From Caprella mutica (Eukaryota > Arthropoda > Malacostraca > Amphipoda > Caprellidae), in NCBI GenBank assembly GCA_947561585.1, contig CANNZV010000923.1, positions 372,001 to 436,000 on the forward strand: a DNA stretch of 64,000 nt. Reading direction: 5' to 3'. A program made the position numbers and the translations under genes. The notes under the pieces are model-generated. The model was not told the origin of the DNA and searched no databases. It saw only the letters and a list, made by a program, of their open reading frames with translations. Positions 33,604-44,235 of this stretch are shown one piece after another; the first letter of the stretch is position 1; each line of letters starts with the position of its first letter.

Positions 33604-33981
33604 ACTAGTGTACTTTCCCGGTAAAAATAACGGGTCATCATTAATACCAATTTATTACCCATTATTAGGTTACTTTTAATGAATTCAATTAAAGTTAAAT
33701 TTTCTGCATACTAACAATTTCCCTCGTGTGTTTATTTATTTATTTGGTGTCCGCTTTTACACTACGGGTATTAAACATGAAGAATGTAACTATGATACGC
33801 ACGGGAATATATTGACTTGATATTTAAATTCCCCTGTTTTTATTCATTTTTAAATGTATTTTAACTAGAAAATAAAGTATCAGTTTTAAACAAATTTAAT
33901 TTGAATTCACTAAAATAAACTAATAATGGGTAATAAATTACTATTGAAGACCCGTTATTTTTAACGGGCAAATACACTAGT
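33604..33981. mobile_element. rearranged Helitron-type element with two 3' ends
   Basis: The right part, 33711-33980, is a forward copy of the element at 8283-8567 (from CTAACAATTTCCC to the hairpin CCCGTTATTTTTAACGGG and CACTAG). The left part, 33604-33710, is the same element's 3' end in reverse (CTAGTGTACTTTCCCGGTAA to TTCTGCATA). The two halves thus meet head to head, making a palindrome with a CTAG terminus on each side. The forward copy lacks the first few bases (TCTATA) of the complete copy. Confidence 0.82.
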
Positions 33982-34107
33982 TTGTTAATAATTTTTTTCA
34001 AGATTTAAAAAAGTTTCAGAGACCAATATTGTATCTGAAAGTTATGTAAATTTATATAAGAATTTTCTGTCGAATTGCCAATGATACTTAAATAAAAAAA
34101 ACAAAAT

Positions 34108-34300
34108 AGACCTTGTCTAGATTTTTTTGAATTAATATATCTTTTTATGAAGGAACCAACATTTTTTCAAAGGCGTAAAATACAAATTTTTGAATTAATA
34201 TATCTTTTTATAAAGGAACCAAAATCCTTCTAAAGGCGTAAAAATACAAATTTTCTGAATTAATATATCTTTTTATGAAGGAACCGAAATCCTTCTAAAG
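34108..34300. repeat. about 65-bp repeat, three copies
   Basis: TTTTTGAATTAATATATCTT...GAAGGAACC...AAGGCGTAAA occurs three times in tandem, with small changes. Confidence 0.9.
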
Positions 34301-35280
34301 ACGTAGACTCCTTATCAAGTGAAAGAACTTATCAAAAGATAGCCACTGTAATTTATTCATTGAAGTAAATTTAGTCAAATCTAAATTCTGGACACCATCT
34401 GAGGGCCAAAATAGAAAAGAGGTTCAAACTTTCAGTTCAGATACAGCTGGCGTATTGTTACAAACTACGAAGTGACCATTACAAACACAACTTAATAAAA
34501 GACAATTCTAGCCGGTGAGCAGTTTGCTGAAAAATCGTGTCCGATGGAAACAGTGAAAGAGGGAGACTGGTAGAGAAGTTTCCCTATTGGAAACTGTCCC
34601 AAAGTTGACTCGTTTATAAAGAGATGCTCTAGACTAAGGATGTTATTGACTCGCAACGAGAAATATCTGCCATTGTATCACACCGTTGATTCACAGCTAG
34701 AAAAATCATTCGATAAATACTATTTTATTAATATTTTATTTTAGATATTAATTTTATCCTTCTTGTTTTCAATGGAAAAATTTTGTCTTAAAAAAATATT
34801 CTATTTTTATTACTACATAAACTAACGGTATGAATCTATTATTTTGTACAAATTATTATAGATAAAATTCTATACATCTATTATATATCTAACATAATAT
34901 ACCTAATGTCGTAAATTTAGTATTATATATATAACTAACATCATAAATATAATATCACATACAAAATATTACATACATAATTCTATATATTGATATGAAT
35001 TTATTATATATCTAACATTATATACTTTACATCGTAAATTTAGTATTATATATATATATGTAAGATATTTATTTGAATAAAAATATTTATAATAAGCTAT
35101 TTTAAAAATTTGCAGTAGATTCCTTTATTTGTTATTTTTTTTTAAATTACTACATAAAAAGTAATCAGCTAAAAATCACAGTAATATTAATCACCTGAAA
35201 GAAACATTTTCTTTACTAACGATAAGATCATGAGGCAACATATCTTATTTTTATTTTACACTGACAAGAAATGGACTCCT
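34300..35280. other. unique DNA then very AT-rich TATATCTAACAT phrase repeats
   Basis: 34380-34700 is more balanced but without a supported exon. 34850-35080 contains loosely repeated ATATCTAACATAATATAC / CGTAAATTTAGTATTATATA phrases, two of them about 165 bp apart and nearly identical. Confidence 0.5.
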
Positions 35281-35283
35281 CTT

Positions 35284-35489
35284 TCAGATCTTTCTAAGAA
35301 CTTCAGGATTATTTATTACACAAATCCTGTCTAAATTGACTTCTTGAGTTGAAAATGCGTTATCGATATTGACACGGTTGTTGTGATCTACAGCACCGCC
35401 ATTGAAGAAGCCTCTTGCTTCATCAGCTCCACCCGGTCTTAAGTTGATAACATATTCGCTCTGTTCACAGACACACGTCTGCTTTTTAT
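35284..35489 (-). CDS. candidate last coding exon, unknown protein
   Basis: A minus-strand frame of 71 codons from ATG 35499 ends at TGA 35284. The sequence is clearly non-repetitive and protein-like: KKQTCVCEQSEYVINLRPGG near the start, then DEARGFFNGGAVDHNN and a RICVINNPEVLRK end. An AG at 35490-35491 (GGCTGCAG|AT) could be an acceptor. If so, the frame after it is phase-compatible with the candidate exon 35936-36002 (one base carried over, A plus AT making an Asn codon), with a 446-bp intron. Otherwise translation could start at ATG 35499, which has A at -3. A 67-residue ORF on the other strand is judged a shadow. No family recognised. Confidence 0.38.
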
Positions 35490-35935
35490 CTGCAGCCATT
35501 ATGACAATATTGGTTGTAATACCGGGACTCCATCAGGACCGTATAGCGCCCATCGATCCACCACTTCGTCTCAGTCGCCTCGAGTATCGAAGACTAATTT
35601 GTTAAGCCATTCCTAAGATCATTTCTTCTTCTATTTCCAGTGAAAAGGATTCGGCCAGCAGGCTCTGTGTGTTCGTTCGAATCGATGGGCTTTTGAACAG
35701 GAGTTCACATTTAGGTAACGATCTTCACGAGTGTGTTTATTGTGAAACGGAAAGGCAATTACATTAGGGAAAAAGCGTACGCATCAATTTATTAGAGTCG
35801 GGGTTGGGGGAGCTCATAAACTATACAATTATTCACTCCCGCCATATATCTGGGCTAAATATATTAGCATAGATTTCACCAAGAGAGCTAGCTGGGAGAT
35901 GGCAATAAAAAGACAAAATGGATGGCAATACTTAC

Positions 35936-36002
35936 TCAAAGCTGGTCGAAGCAATTTAGCTCTAGCAGTTAGTTTAGTCTTCCTCTGATTGAAATGGTTC
36001 AT
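35936..36002 (-). CDS. candidate first coding exon, unknown protein
   Basis: On the minus strand an ATG at 36002 opens 22 codons plus one base before a strong donor, GCTTTGA|GTAAGTATT (intron from 35935). The peptide MNHFNQRKTKLTARAKLLRP is basic, with no acidic residue, as in mitochondrial targeting sequences, although that is only suggestive at this length. It is the right strand, order and phase to join the exon 35284-35489. The region between (35500-35850) is G+C-richer and contains no repeats. Confidence 0.33.
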
Positions 36003-36009
36003 ACCATTA

Positions 36010-36733
36010 AAAGTAGTCCTTATTTCACACTGATTTACAAACGAAGAAATCCTTTGTTGAACTTATCCATGGTTTTTAAGGAAATTTAGTGTAAGGAAAT
36101 CTTACTACTTATAGAAAAAAATCCTAATCCTTGCTTGATTAGGATAGTGACAAATTTTTTACTGTAGCTGTTTGAATAAAAAACCGGCTTACTAACATCA
36201 TAGGTAGGCATGATTTACTTCACCAAATGATAATACCGTGGTATTGTTCATTCGAACAAATTTCTTCGAGTAATTATGGTTTTCGACTAATTGTTTTTCG
36301 AGCAATAATTACTTTCAAGCAATTTACGTAGAACTTTAAACAGAAGATCTTTAGAATATAAATTTGTCAATGAGAGCGATGGTATACTCTTTTTCTTCTT
36401 TTCTTGCAAAGCAATCATCGTCCGTTCCATAAGGTTTGATACAATATGTTGTACATATTATATCATTATATCATATAACATACTAAGTATATATAAGTCT
36501 ATATATACTTAATCCACCTTTAAATAAGTTTCAAACATTTTTACAAAAGCGTAATGTAGTTTTTCTTTCTTCTACCTTACTTAATCATTGAGTAAGCAAT
36601 GCATGTTGTAGGAGAGAGAAAAATCCTCTAGATTCTGATATGGACAGTGGATTATCCTATGAATTTGCTAGTGACATCATCTGTGGTTACGTGATCTCTT
36701 CTATTCGGTGTGATGTGCTAGGTTATTCTGGAG
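36010..36733. other. unique AT-rich DNA with inverse CGAAAA words
   Basis: 36250-36325 has TTCGAGTAATTATGGTTTTC words like those at 12955-13085, in the other orientation. 36440-36520 is a TATA-rich self-complementary patch. No gene. Confidence 0.45.
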
Positions 36734-36734
36734 A

Positions 36735-36905
36735 AGATGTTTACGAGAAAATTCTAAAAATATTTTTCCAAAAAGATACAAAAAATATGTTTACGAAAAG
36801 ATTCTAAAAATATGTTTCCAAAAAGATTCTAAAAATATGGTTTTGTAAAGATTCCGATAGGATTCTGAGAAGATTCTAAAAAAATGTTTCTGAAAAGATT
36901 TAGAA
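36735..36905. repeat. degenerate AAGATTCTAAAAATATGTTT repeat
   Basis: About six copies of a phrase of 27-38 bp, varied by small indels. Confidence 0.8.
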
Positions 36906-36907
36906 AA

Positions 36908-37436
36908 AAAATTGTTTTCGATAATTCCAAAGAAATTTGAAGAACATCAAAAAACTGATTTTGAAAAAATTCAAGAAGTTGATTTTAATATTATGATTCT
37001 GATATAATTCCAATGTAAGAAAAAACAAATAATTCTAAATCACCAATACATAGAAACTGATGATTCCAATCATATATAAAATGATTCTATAAAACAAAAG
37101 TCTATATAAAATGATGTAAAGGCTATTATGTAAATATACTGAATTAAACTCAATCATATGAAAACTAAATAGAATAAAAATCAACATTTTTATCCAATTG
37201 AAATATATATTTGAAAAATAAAATAGATATGAAAATATCTCAGGAATTATCTCACAATTTGATTTCTTTTCACTGATATTAAATTAATTCTCTAATTCAG
37301 CTAATTTTTGATCTCATTTCAAAATGGTGATCCCTTGAAAGTATAACTACATGTTATGTTCAAACATCAATAGGATATTAATTAAAAGCTAGCACTGAAG
37401 CCTGTGGCTTTGATCCCTGATGATCCTTCAGATAAA
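36908..37436. other. unique AT-rich DNA
   Basis: A-rich. No gene or repeat recognised. Confidence 0.5.
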
Positions 37437-37438
37437 AT

Positions 37439-37955
37439 GCTATTGGGGATAGATAGTGGATATTTAGGGGATGTTTTGGGGATACTGAGGGGATGTTTTG
37501 GGGATATTGAGGGGATGTTTTGGGGATATTGAGGGGATGTTTTGGGGATATTGAGGGGATGTTGAGGGGATGTTGAGGGGATGTTTTGGGGATGTTGAGG
37601 GGATGTTTTGGGGATGTTTTGGGGATGTTTTGGAGATGTTGAGGGGATGTTGAGGGGATGTTTTGGGGATGTTTTGGGTATGTTGAGGGTATGTTGAGGG
37701 TATGTTGAGGGGATGTTTTTGGGATGTTTTTGGGATGTTGAGGGGATGTTTTGGGGATGTTGAGGGGATGTTGAGGGGATGTTTTGGGGATGTTTTGGGG
37801 ATGTTGAGGAGATGTTGAGGAGATGTTGAGGGGATGTTGAGGGGATGTTGAGGGGATGCTTTTGGGATGTTTTGGGGATGTTTTGGGGATGTTTTGGGGA
37901 TGTTTTGGGAATGTTTTGGGGATACTTTGGGATGTTTGGAGATGTTTGAGGATGT
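37439..37955. repeat. 11-bp GGGGATGTTTT/GGGGATGTTGA array
   Basis: About 46 units of 11 bp, mixing GGGGATGTTTT and GGGGATGTTGA. Each unit supplies a GGGG run on the + strand with 7-base loops, which satisfies the G-quadruplex rule (four runs of three or more G with loops of 1-7). The 33-bp amino acid rhythm on the minus strand (NIPKTSPQHPL) gives 203- and 194-residue frames, which I regard as shadows. Confidence 0.96.
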
Positions 37956-37957
37956 TT

Positions 37958-38604
37958 TGTAGGCTATCAAAGGTACCATGACCCTCCAACTCTTTTCATA
38001 ATAGACACTTTTAACCATAAACATCAATAAATTAGCAATGAATCCCAATGCGAGACCGTATGTAGTGATTAGTAAAATAATTTATCAATGGTTGTGAATT
38101 GAATTGTTATGTGATTATTTTTAAATGAAAATATTTTTTTAATGAAAATATTTTTTAATGAAAATATTTTTTAATGAAAATATTTTTTTAAAAGAAAGAT
38201 GAAATTATTATATTATATAGTACATTTCTTTTTAATTTATCTTTTTAAACTCTTTTAAATTTCTTTTAAAAAGAATTTTAACAAAAAAATCTGTTTAAAA
38301 TTGATTTAAAGAAAATCTACAATTTTAATTAAAAAATTCTTTTATAATTTATTTAAAATTTATGTAGCTAGTAAAGATGACGGTATTCGACCAATAATTG
38401 GGATAAGAACATTATTTTGGAATCATAGATACCACATTAAAGGATTTAGGCAAAAGTTTTTTCCATTTTTCAAAATGAATCACGTTTTTTTTTATCAATT
38501 CTTTCAATTAATATACATGCAAAATTAATGTATAATTATTAATATTATTATTTATAATGTGGTATTTTTATAAAATACTAAAGCAAATATTTTTCAAAAC
38601 TAAA
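37958..38604. other. unique AT-rich DNA
   Basis: 38120-38190 has four copies of TTTTTAATGAAAATA. Otherwise nothing. Confidence 0.5.
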
Positions 38605-38605
38605 A

Positions 38606-38983
38606 AATGTATTCTGGTCCGTTATCTTTACTAGCTTATTTTCTGGTCCGTTATCTTTACTAGCTTATTTTCTGGTCCGTTATCTTTACTAGCTTATTTT
38701 CTGGTCCGTTATCTTTACTTGGTCCGTTACTGGTCCGTTATCTTTACTAGCTTATTTTCTGGTCCGTTATCTTTACTAGCTTATTTTCTGGTCCGTTATC
38801 TTTACTTGGTCCGTTTCTGGTCCGTTATCTTTACTAGCTTATTTTCTGGTCCGTTATCTTTACTAGCTTATTTTCTGGTCCGTTATCTTTACTAGCTTAT
38901 TTTCTGGTCCGTTATCTTTACTAGCTTATTTTCTGGTCCGTTATCTTTACTTGGTCCGTTTCTGGTCCGTTATCTTTACAATA
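38606..38983. repeat. 29-bp TGGTCCGTTATCTTTACTAG array
   Basis: About 13 units; most are 29 bp (TGGTCCGTTATCTTTACTAG plus CTTATTTTC). Shortened units (TTGGTCCGTTTC) recur at regular distance (near 38720, 38810, 38950), suggesting a block of four units duplicated. Confidence 0.95.
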
Positions 38984-39167
38984 TTCACAATATTGAAAAA
39001 TACAATGATTATAGAAAAATTAAAAAAGTATTCAGGAAATATTTGGAATATGTCTAATTCAAAATAAATAGCTCAATTTTTTTTATTTAACTATTTAGAG
39101 ATAATGGCTGTGACTTGGGTATGAATTATATTCTACACGAGGCAATTTAATTCTATTCTTATGATAT

Positions 39168-39530
39168 TTAATTTTTGATTATGTCTTGATTATGTCTTGA
39201 TTATAATACGTTATTTCTTGATTATGTCTTGATTATGTTTGATTATGATACGTTATTTCTTGATTATGTCTTGATTATGATACGTTATTTCTTGATTATG
39301 TCTTGATTATGTCTTGATTATGATACGTTACTTCTTGATTATGTCTTGATTAAGTCTTGATTATGTCTTGATTATGTTTGATTATGATACGTTATTTCTT
39401 GATTATGTCTTGATTATGATACGTTATTTCTTGATTATGTCTTGATTATGTCTTGATTATGATACGTTACTTCTTGATTATGTCTTGATTAAGTCTTGAT
39501 TATGTCTTGATTATGATACGTTACTTCTTG
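39168..39530. repeat. 11-bp CTTGATTATGT array with GATACGTTATTT inserts
   Basis: Units of TCTTGATTATG are interrupted by GATACGTTATTTCTTG; a longer compound block repeats at least twice (39210-39350 and 39370-39500 nearly the same). Confidence 0.93.
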
Positions 39531-39558
39531 ACTACTCACTCAGATGTGTACCTAAATC

Positions 39559-39758
39559 CAGTAAAACTCCTGAGTTATGAAGGACCTGAGTTATGAAGTA
39601 GTTTTCTATGTTCAAATTATAGAAAATGATATACGTCAAGAATTGCGTCATAGTTGTCCCTCAATGAACATAGTTTTCTATGATTTTAGTCATAGAAAAC
39701 TGTCTAGTGCACCCGAGTTATGAAGCAATCAATACTTCATAACTCAGAAGTTTCACTG
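39559..39758. mobile_element. pogo-like MITE (CAGTAAAACTCCTGAGTTAT ends)
   Basis: 200 bp. Left CAGTAAAACTCCTGAGTTAT; right ATAACTCAGAAGTTTCACTG followed by TA. Inner pairs TTTTCTATG / CATAGAAAA and GAGTTATGAAG are doubled on each arm, so the terminal motif is itself duplicated. The CAGT-AAACT end resembles the CAGTAGAACT end of 46457-46773. Confidence 0.8.
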
Positions 39759-39761
39759 TAC

Positions 39762-40155
39762 TTCGATACTACTACCAATGTGTCCAAATTAAATGTATAT
39801 TGAAAATAGGAAAACAATTAATTACATTCTTGATGATTTTATAAAAAAAAATCAATAATATTGAGAAAAATAATATAAAATGTTCAAATACCAGTGCATC
39901 CAAAATGAGTTTTTACTGATTATTAATTTCACGTTTTCGAAAATAAACTTTACTAATATAATTGTAAAGCTTGAAAATATTTAATAATTAGTCTGGGTAC
40001 ACGATGACAAATTTGTAAGATTTGAAAATAATAGAAAAATAGAAAACTGTGATTTGTGAAATTAACATAATGCAGTGACTCTATCCTTTGATTTCACGAT
40101 TTAGTTTATTGTATTTATATTTTTTATTTATATTTATTATTATTTTTATGAATGG
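39762..40155. other. unique AT-rich DNA
   Basis: Nothing to annotate. Confidence 0.5.
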
Positions 40156-40157
40156 TG

Positions 40158-40271
40158 TACCCAGGCAACAAGGTTTTATTCCTGGGATATTAAGGGAATA
40201 TCCCAGGGATTTATCCTTCTTCCTAGGGTTATTCCCTTAATATCCCAGGAATAATGCTTGCTACCTGGGTA
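40158..40271. mobile_element. 114-bp palindromic element, TACCCAGG ends
   Basis: Left TACCCAGGCAACAAGG pairs with right CTTGCTACCTGGGTA; the arms continue through TTATTCCTGGGATATTAAGG almost to the centre. The ends resemble the element at 10996-11064 (CCCAGGTAGCA). No coding capacity. Confidence 0.85.
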
Positions 40272-40274
40272 ACG

Positions 40275-40885
40275 TACGTAAGAAACAAAAACATATATTG
40301 TAATTGAAACAATTACCAGGATGAAAATTTCAATAGACAATTATTTAAGAACGCTTCAAGATATTGAAATAAATTTTGATTAATTTTTTATTGTATTATA
40401 ACCCAATAAAATTGATTTAATTTACATGTTGTAATTGGTACTCTATTCTCTCTATGTTGATAACATTATTAAGTGAACTCTTGACTTGAATTATTTCACG
40501 TACAGGGTAACATTTCTGCGAAATAATTCTACTAGAATAATTGGCGTTTATTCGTCATTGAAGAGAGAACAATTGACGACATGGCAACTGAATTTGGTTG
40601 GAGCTGATTGGGGGAAATTCTCAATTACCAGATACTTCCAAATCACCGAACATGAATATTAGAATGATAGTAACTGGAAAATATCAAGTATGTATATGAC
40701 AATTATAACATTACTGTACTGTATGAATGGATGGATTGAAATTAAAAATAAACTTTTTCGAGAATTTCATTTTGAAATACGAATTTAATAATATTTGCTT
40801 TTCAATTTATAATATTTTAGATAAAATGTCAGTATTTTTTTTAAATAATATTTATTCATTTCCGTAGTTTCTATAATATAATTTT
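40275..40885. other. unique AT-rich DNA
   Basis: A more balanced piece at 40500-40690 has no supported exon. Confidence 0.45.
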
Positions 40886-40887
40886 AT

Positions 40888-40958
40888 TCCATACCATTTT
40901 ATTTCGTCTGTGATAGTCTTAAAATCTATGATTTATAAAGCATATTGTCACAAAACTA
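40888..40958 (+). mobile_element. family-2 MITE fragment (right end)
   Basis: Contains TTTCGTCTGTGATAGTCTTA and ATTTATAAAGCATATTGTCA, the right third of a family-2 element. It directly precedes the 54-bp array. The left two thirds are missing. Confidence 0.85.
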
Positions 40959-40967
40959 GTCGTATAA

Positions 40968-41622
40968 TATTTTCTATAGCAAGTTACCGAAGATTCACTC
41001 GTAGGTTCCTCTGAGTCGTAACATTTTCTATAGCAAGTTACCGAAGATTCACTCGTAGGTTCCTCTGAGTCGTAACATTTTCTATAGCAAGTTACTTAAG
41101 ATTCACTCGTAGGTTCCTCTGAGTCGTAACATTTTCTATAGCAAGTTACTGAAGATTCACTCGTAGGTTCCTCCGAGTCGTAACATTTTCTATAGCAAGT
41201 TACCGAAGATTCACTCGTAGGTTCCTCTGAGTCGTAACATTTTCTATAGCAAGTTACTTAAGATTCACTCGTAGGTTCCTCTAGGTCGTAACATTTTCTA
41301 TAGCAAGTTACTGAAGATTCACTCGTAGGTTCCTCTGAGTCGTAACATTTTCTATAGCCAGTTACTGAAGATTCACTCGTAGGTTCCTCTGAGTCGTAAC
41401 AGTTTCTATAGCCAGTTACCGAAGATTCACACGTAGGTTCCTCTGAGTCGTAACATTTTCTATAGCAAATTACTTAAGATTCACTCGTAGGTTCCTCTGA
41501 GTCGTAACAGTTTCTATAGCAAGTTAATAAAGATTCACTCGTAGGTTCCTCTGAGTCGTAACATTTTCTATAGCAAGTTACTGAAGATTCACTCGTAGGT
41601 TCCTCTGAGTCGTAACATCGAC
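40968..41622. repeat. 54-bp minisatellite, 12 units
   Basis: Units contain ATTTTCTATAGCAAGTTACC and GATTCACTCGTAGGTTCCTC; variants (CGAAG, TTAAG, TGAAG) recur in a patchy order. The left edge abuts a truncated family-2 MITE; the right edge runs into a coding-like frame on the minus strand. Confidence 0.96.
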
Positions 41623-41847
41623 CCATGCAATAAAGTCAATGACAAAGAATATCCTTTATTGACACTGCGGAATTTTCGTATATTATTAAAAGCTGGAGGG
41701 GGCCATTCAATATGATTCAAATCAGTTGTTGCCAATTTCAATAAGCACTTAGGTACACCATTAGGTAAATGTAAGTACTTATCATTTGCCAATGAATTTA
41801 AGTGCCTAGTAATATCATTCGCCACTATAAATGTAATTGCATAGTTA
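41589..41847 (-). CDS. weak candidate exon or decayed element ORF
   Basis: On the minus strand a frame is open from a possible acceptor (TATTTACAG, AG at 41848-41849) to a TGA at 41589, about 86 codons. The peptide includes NDITRHLNSLANDKYLHLPN and then CLLKLATTDLNHIEWPPPAF, with mixed composition and no repeat character until the last dozen residues, which are encoded by the first 54-bp unit. It has no ATG near its beginning. It may be an exon or the remnant of a transposon protein, later invaded by the array. Not recognised. Confidence 0.25.
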
Positions 41848-41887
41848 CTGTAAATATACTTGAGTATATTATAAATTAATATTTAAT

Positions 41888-44195
41888 TATTAATAGTGCA
41901 CAGTGAAGGGCTAAGACAACCACCAATAGTTGTAAATAAAGTGAACAGTGAAGAGTTAAAACAACCACCAATAGTTGTAAATAAAGTGAACAGTGAAGAG
42001 TTAAAACAACCACTAATAGTTGTAAATAAAGTGCACAGTGAAGAGTTAAAACAACCACCAATAGTTGTGAATAAAGTGCACAGTGAAGAGTTAAAACAAC
42101 CACTAATAGTTGTAAATAAAGTGCACAGTGAAGAGTTAAAACAACCACTAATAGTTGTAAATAAAGTGCACAGTGAAGAGTTGAAACAACCACCAATAGT
42201 TGTAAATAAATTGCACAGTGAAGAGTTAAAACAACCACTAATAGTTGTAAATAAAGTGCACAGTGAAGAGTTGAAACAACCACCAATAGTTGTGAATAAA
42301 GTGCACAGTGAAGAGTTAAAACAACCACCAATAGTTGTAAATAAAGTGCACAGTGAAGAGTTAAAACAACCACCAATAGTTGTAAATAAAGTGCACAGTG
42401 AAGAGTTAAAACAACCACCAATAGTTGTGAATAAAGTGCACAGTGAAGAGTTAAAACAACCACTAATAGTTGTAAATAAAGTGCACACTGAAGAGTTAAA
42501 ACAATCACCAATAGTTGTAAATAAAGTGCACAGTGAAGAGTTAAAACAACCACCAATAGTTGTGAATAAAGTGCACAGTGAAGAGTTAAAACAACCACCA
42601 ATAGTTGTAAATAAAGTGCACACTGAAGAGTTAAAACAATCACCAATAGTTGTAAATAAAGTGCACAGTGAAGAGTTAAAACAACCACTAATAGTTGTAA
42701 ATAAAGTGCACAGTGAAGAGTTAAAACAACCACCAATAGTTGTAAATAAAGTGCACAGTGAAGAGTTAAAACAACCACCAATAGTTGTAAATAAAGTGCA
42801 CAGTGAAGAGTTAAAACAACCACTAATAGTTGTAAATAAAGTGCACAGTGAAGAGTTGAAACAACCACCAATAGTTGTAAATAAAGTGCACAGTGAAGAG
42901 TTAAAACAACCACTAATAGTTGTAAATAAAGTGCACAGTGAAGAGTTGAAACAACCACCAATAGTTGTGAATAAAGTGCACAGTGAAGAGTTAAAACAAC
43001 CACCAATAGTTGTAAATAAAGTGCACAGTGAAGAGTTAAAACAACCACCAATAGTTGTGAATAAAGTGCACAGTGAAGAGTTAAAACAACCACTAATAGT
43101 TGTAAATAAAGTGCACACTGAAGAGTTAAAACAATCACCAATAGTTGTAAATAAAGTGCACAGTGAAGAGTTAAAACAACCACCAATAGTTGTGAATAAA
43201 GTGCACAGTGAAGAGTTAAAACAACCACCAATAGTTGTAAATAAAGTGCACACTGAAGAGTTAAAACAATCACCAATAGTTGTAAATAAAGTGCACAGTG
43301 AAGAGTTAAAACAACCACTAATAGTTGTAAATAAAGTGCACAGTGAAGAGTTAAAACAACCACCAATAGTTGTAAATAAAGTGCACAGTGAAGAGTTAAA
43401 ACAACCACCAATAGTTGTAAATAAAGTGCACAGTGAAGAGTTAAAACAACCACTAATAGTTGTAAATAAAGTGCACAGTGAAGAGTTGAAACAACCACCA
43501 ATAGTTGTAAATAAAGTGCACAGTGAAGAGTTAAAACAACCACTAATAGTTGTAAATAAAGTGCACAGTGAAGAGTTGAAACAACCACCAATAGTTGTGA
43601 ATAAAGTGCACAGTGAAGAGTTAAAACAACCACCAATAGTTGTAAATAAAGTGCACAGTGAAGAGTTAAAACAACCACCAATAGTTGTAAATAAAGTGCA
43701 CAGTGAAGAGTTAAAACAACCACCAATAGTTGTGAATAAAGTGCACAGTGAAGAGTTAAAACAACCACTAATAGTTGTAAATAAAGTGCACACTGAAGAG
43801 TTAAAACAATCACCAATAGTTGTAAATAAAGTGCACAGTGAAGAGTTAAAACAACCACCAATAGTTGTGAATGAAGTGCACAGTGAAGAGTTAAAACAAC
43901 CACCAATAGTTGTAAATAAAGTGCACACTGAAGAGTTAAAACAATCACCAATAGTTGTAAATAAAGTGCACAGTGAAGAGTTAAAACAACCACCAATAGT
44001 TGTAAATAAAGTGCACAGTGAAGAGTTAAAACAACCACCAATAGTTGTAAATAAAGTGCACAGTGAAGAGTTAAAACAACCACCAATAGTTGTAAATAAA
44101 GTGCACAGTGAAGAGTTAAAACAACCACAAATAGTTGTAAATAAAGTGCACAGTGACGGGTTAAAACAACCACCAATAGTTGTAAATAAAGTTTA
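41888..44195. repeat. 45-bp satellite-like array, about 51 units, with 630-bp higher-order repeat
   Basis: Units of 45 bp carry GTGCACAGTGAAGAGTTAAA and CCACCAATAGTTGTAAATAA. Variant units are ACTAATAG, GTTGAAAC, GTGAATAA and a CACTGAAGAG/CAATCACC type. The last type sits at 42481, 42616, 43111, 43246, 43786 and 43921, so a block of 14 (630 bp) then 15 (675 bp) units was duplicated. Frames of 766 (+), 776 (-) and 681 (-) residues are open only because the unit is 15 codons without stops; they are not annotated as genes. Confidence 0.98.
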
Positions 44196-44235
44196 ATATA
44201 ACCCATTCTTAATGGCTACATTAAAACGGTACATT

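Noticed and set aside
37378..38048. Proline/serine/histidine-rich 203- and 194-residue minus frames
   Set aside because: Derived from the 11-bp array (33-bp codon rhythm); would look like a mucin-like protein but has no support.
41876..44206. 766-, 776- and 681-residue reading frames
   Set aside because: All arise from one 45-bp unit lacking stops in three frames; mutual overlap on both strands argues against coding.
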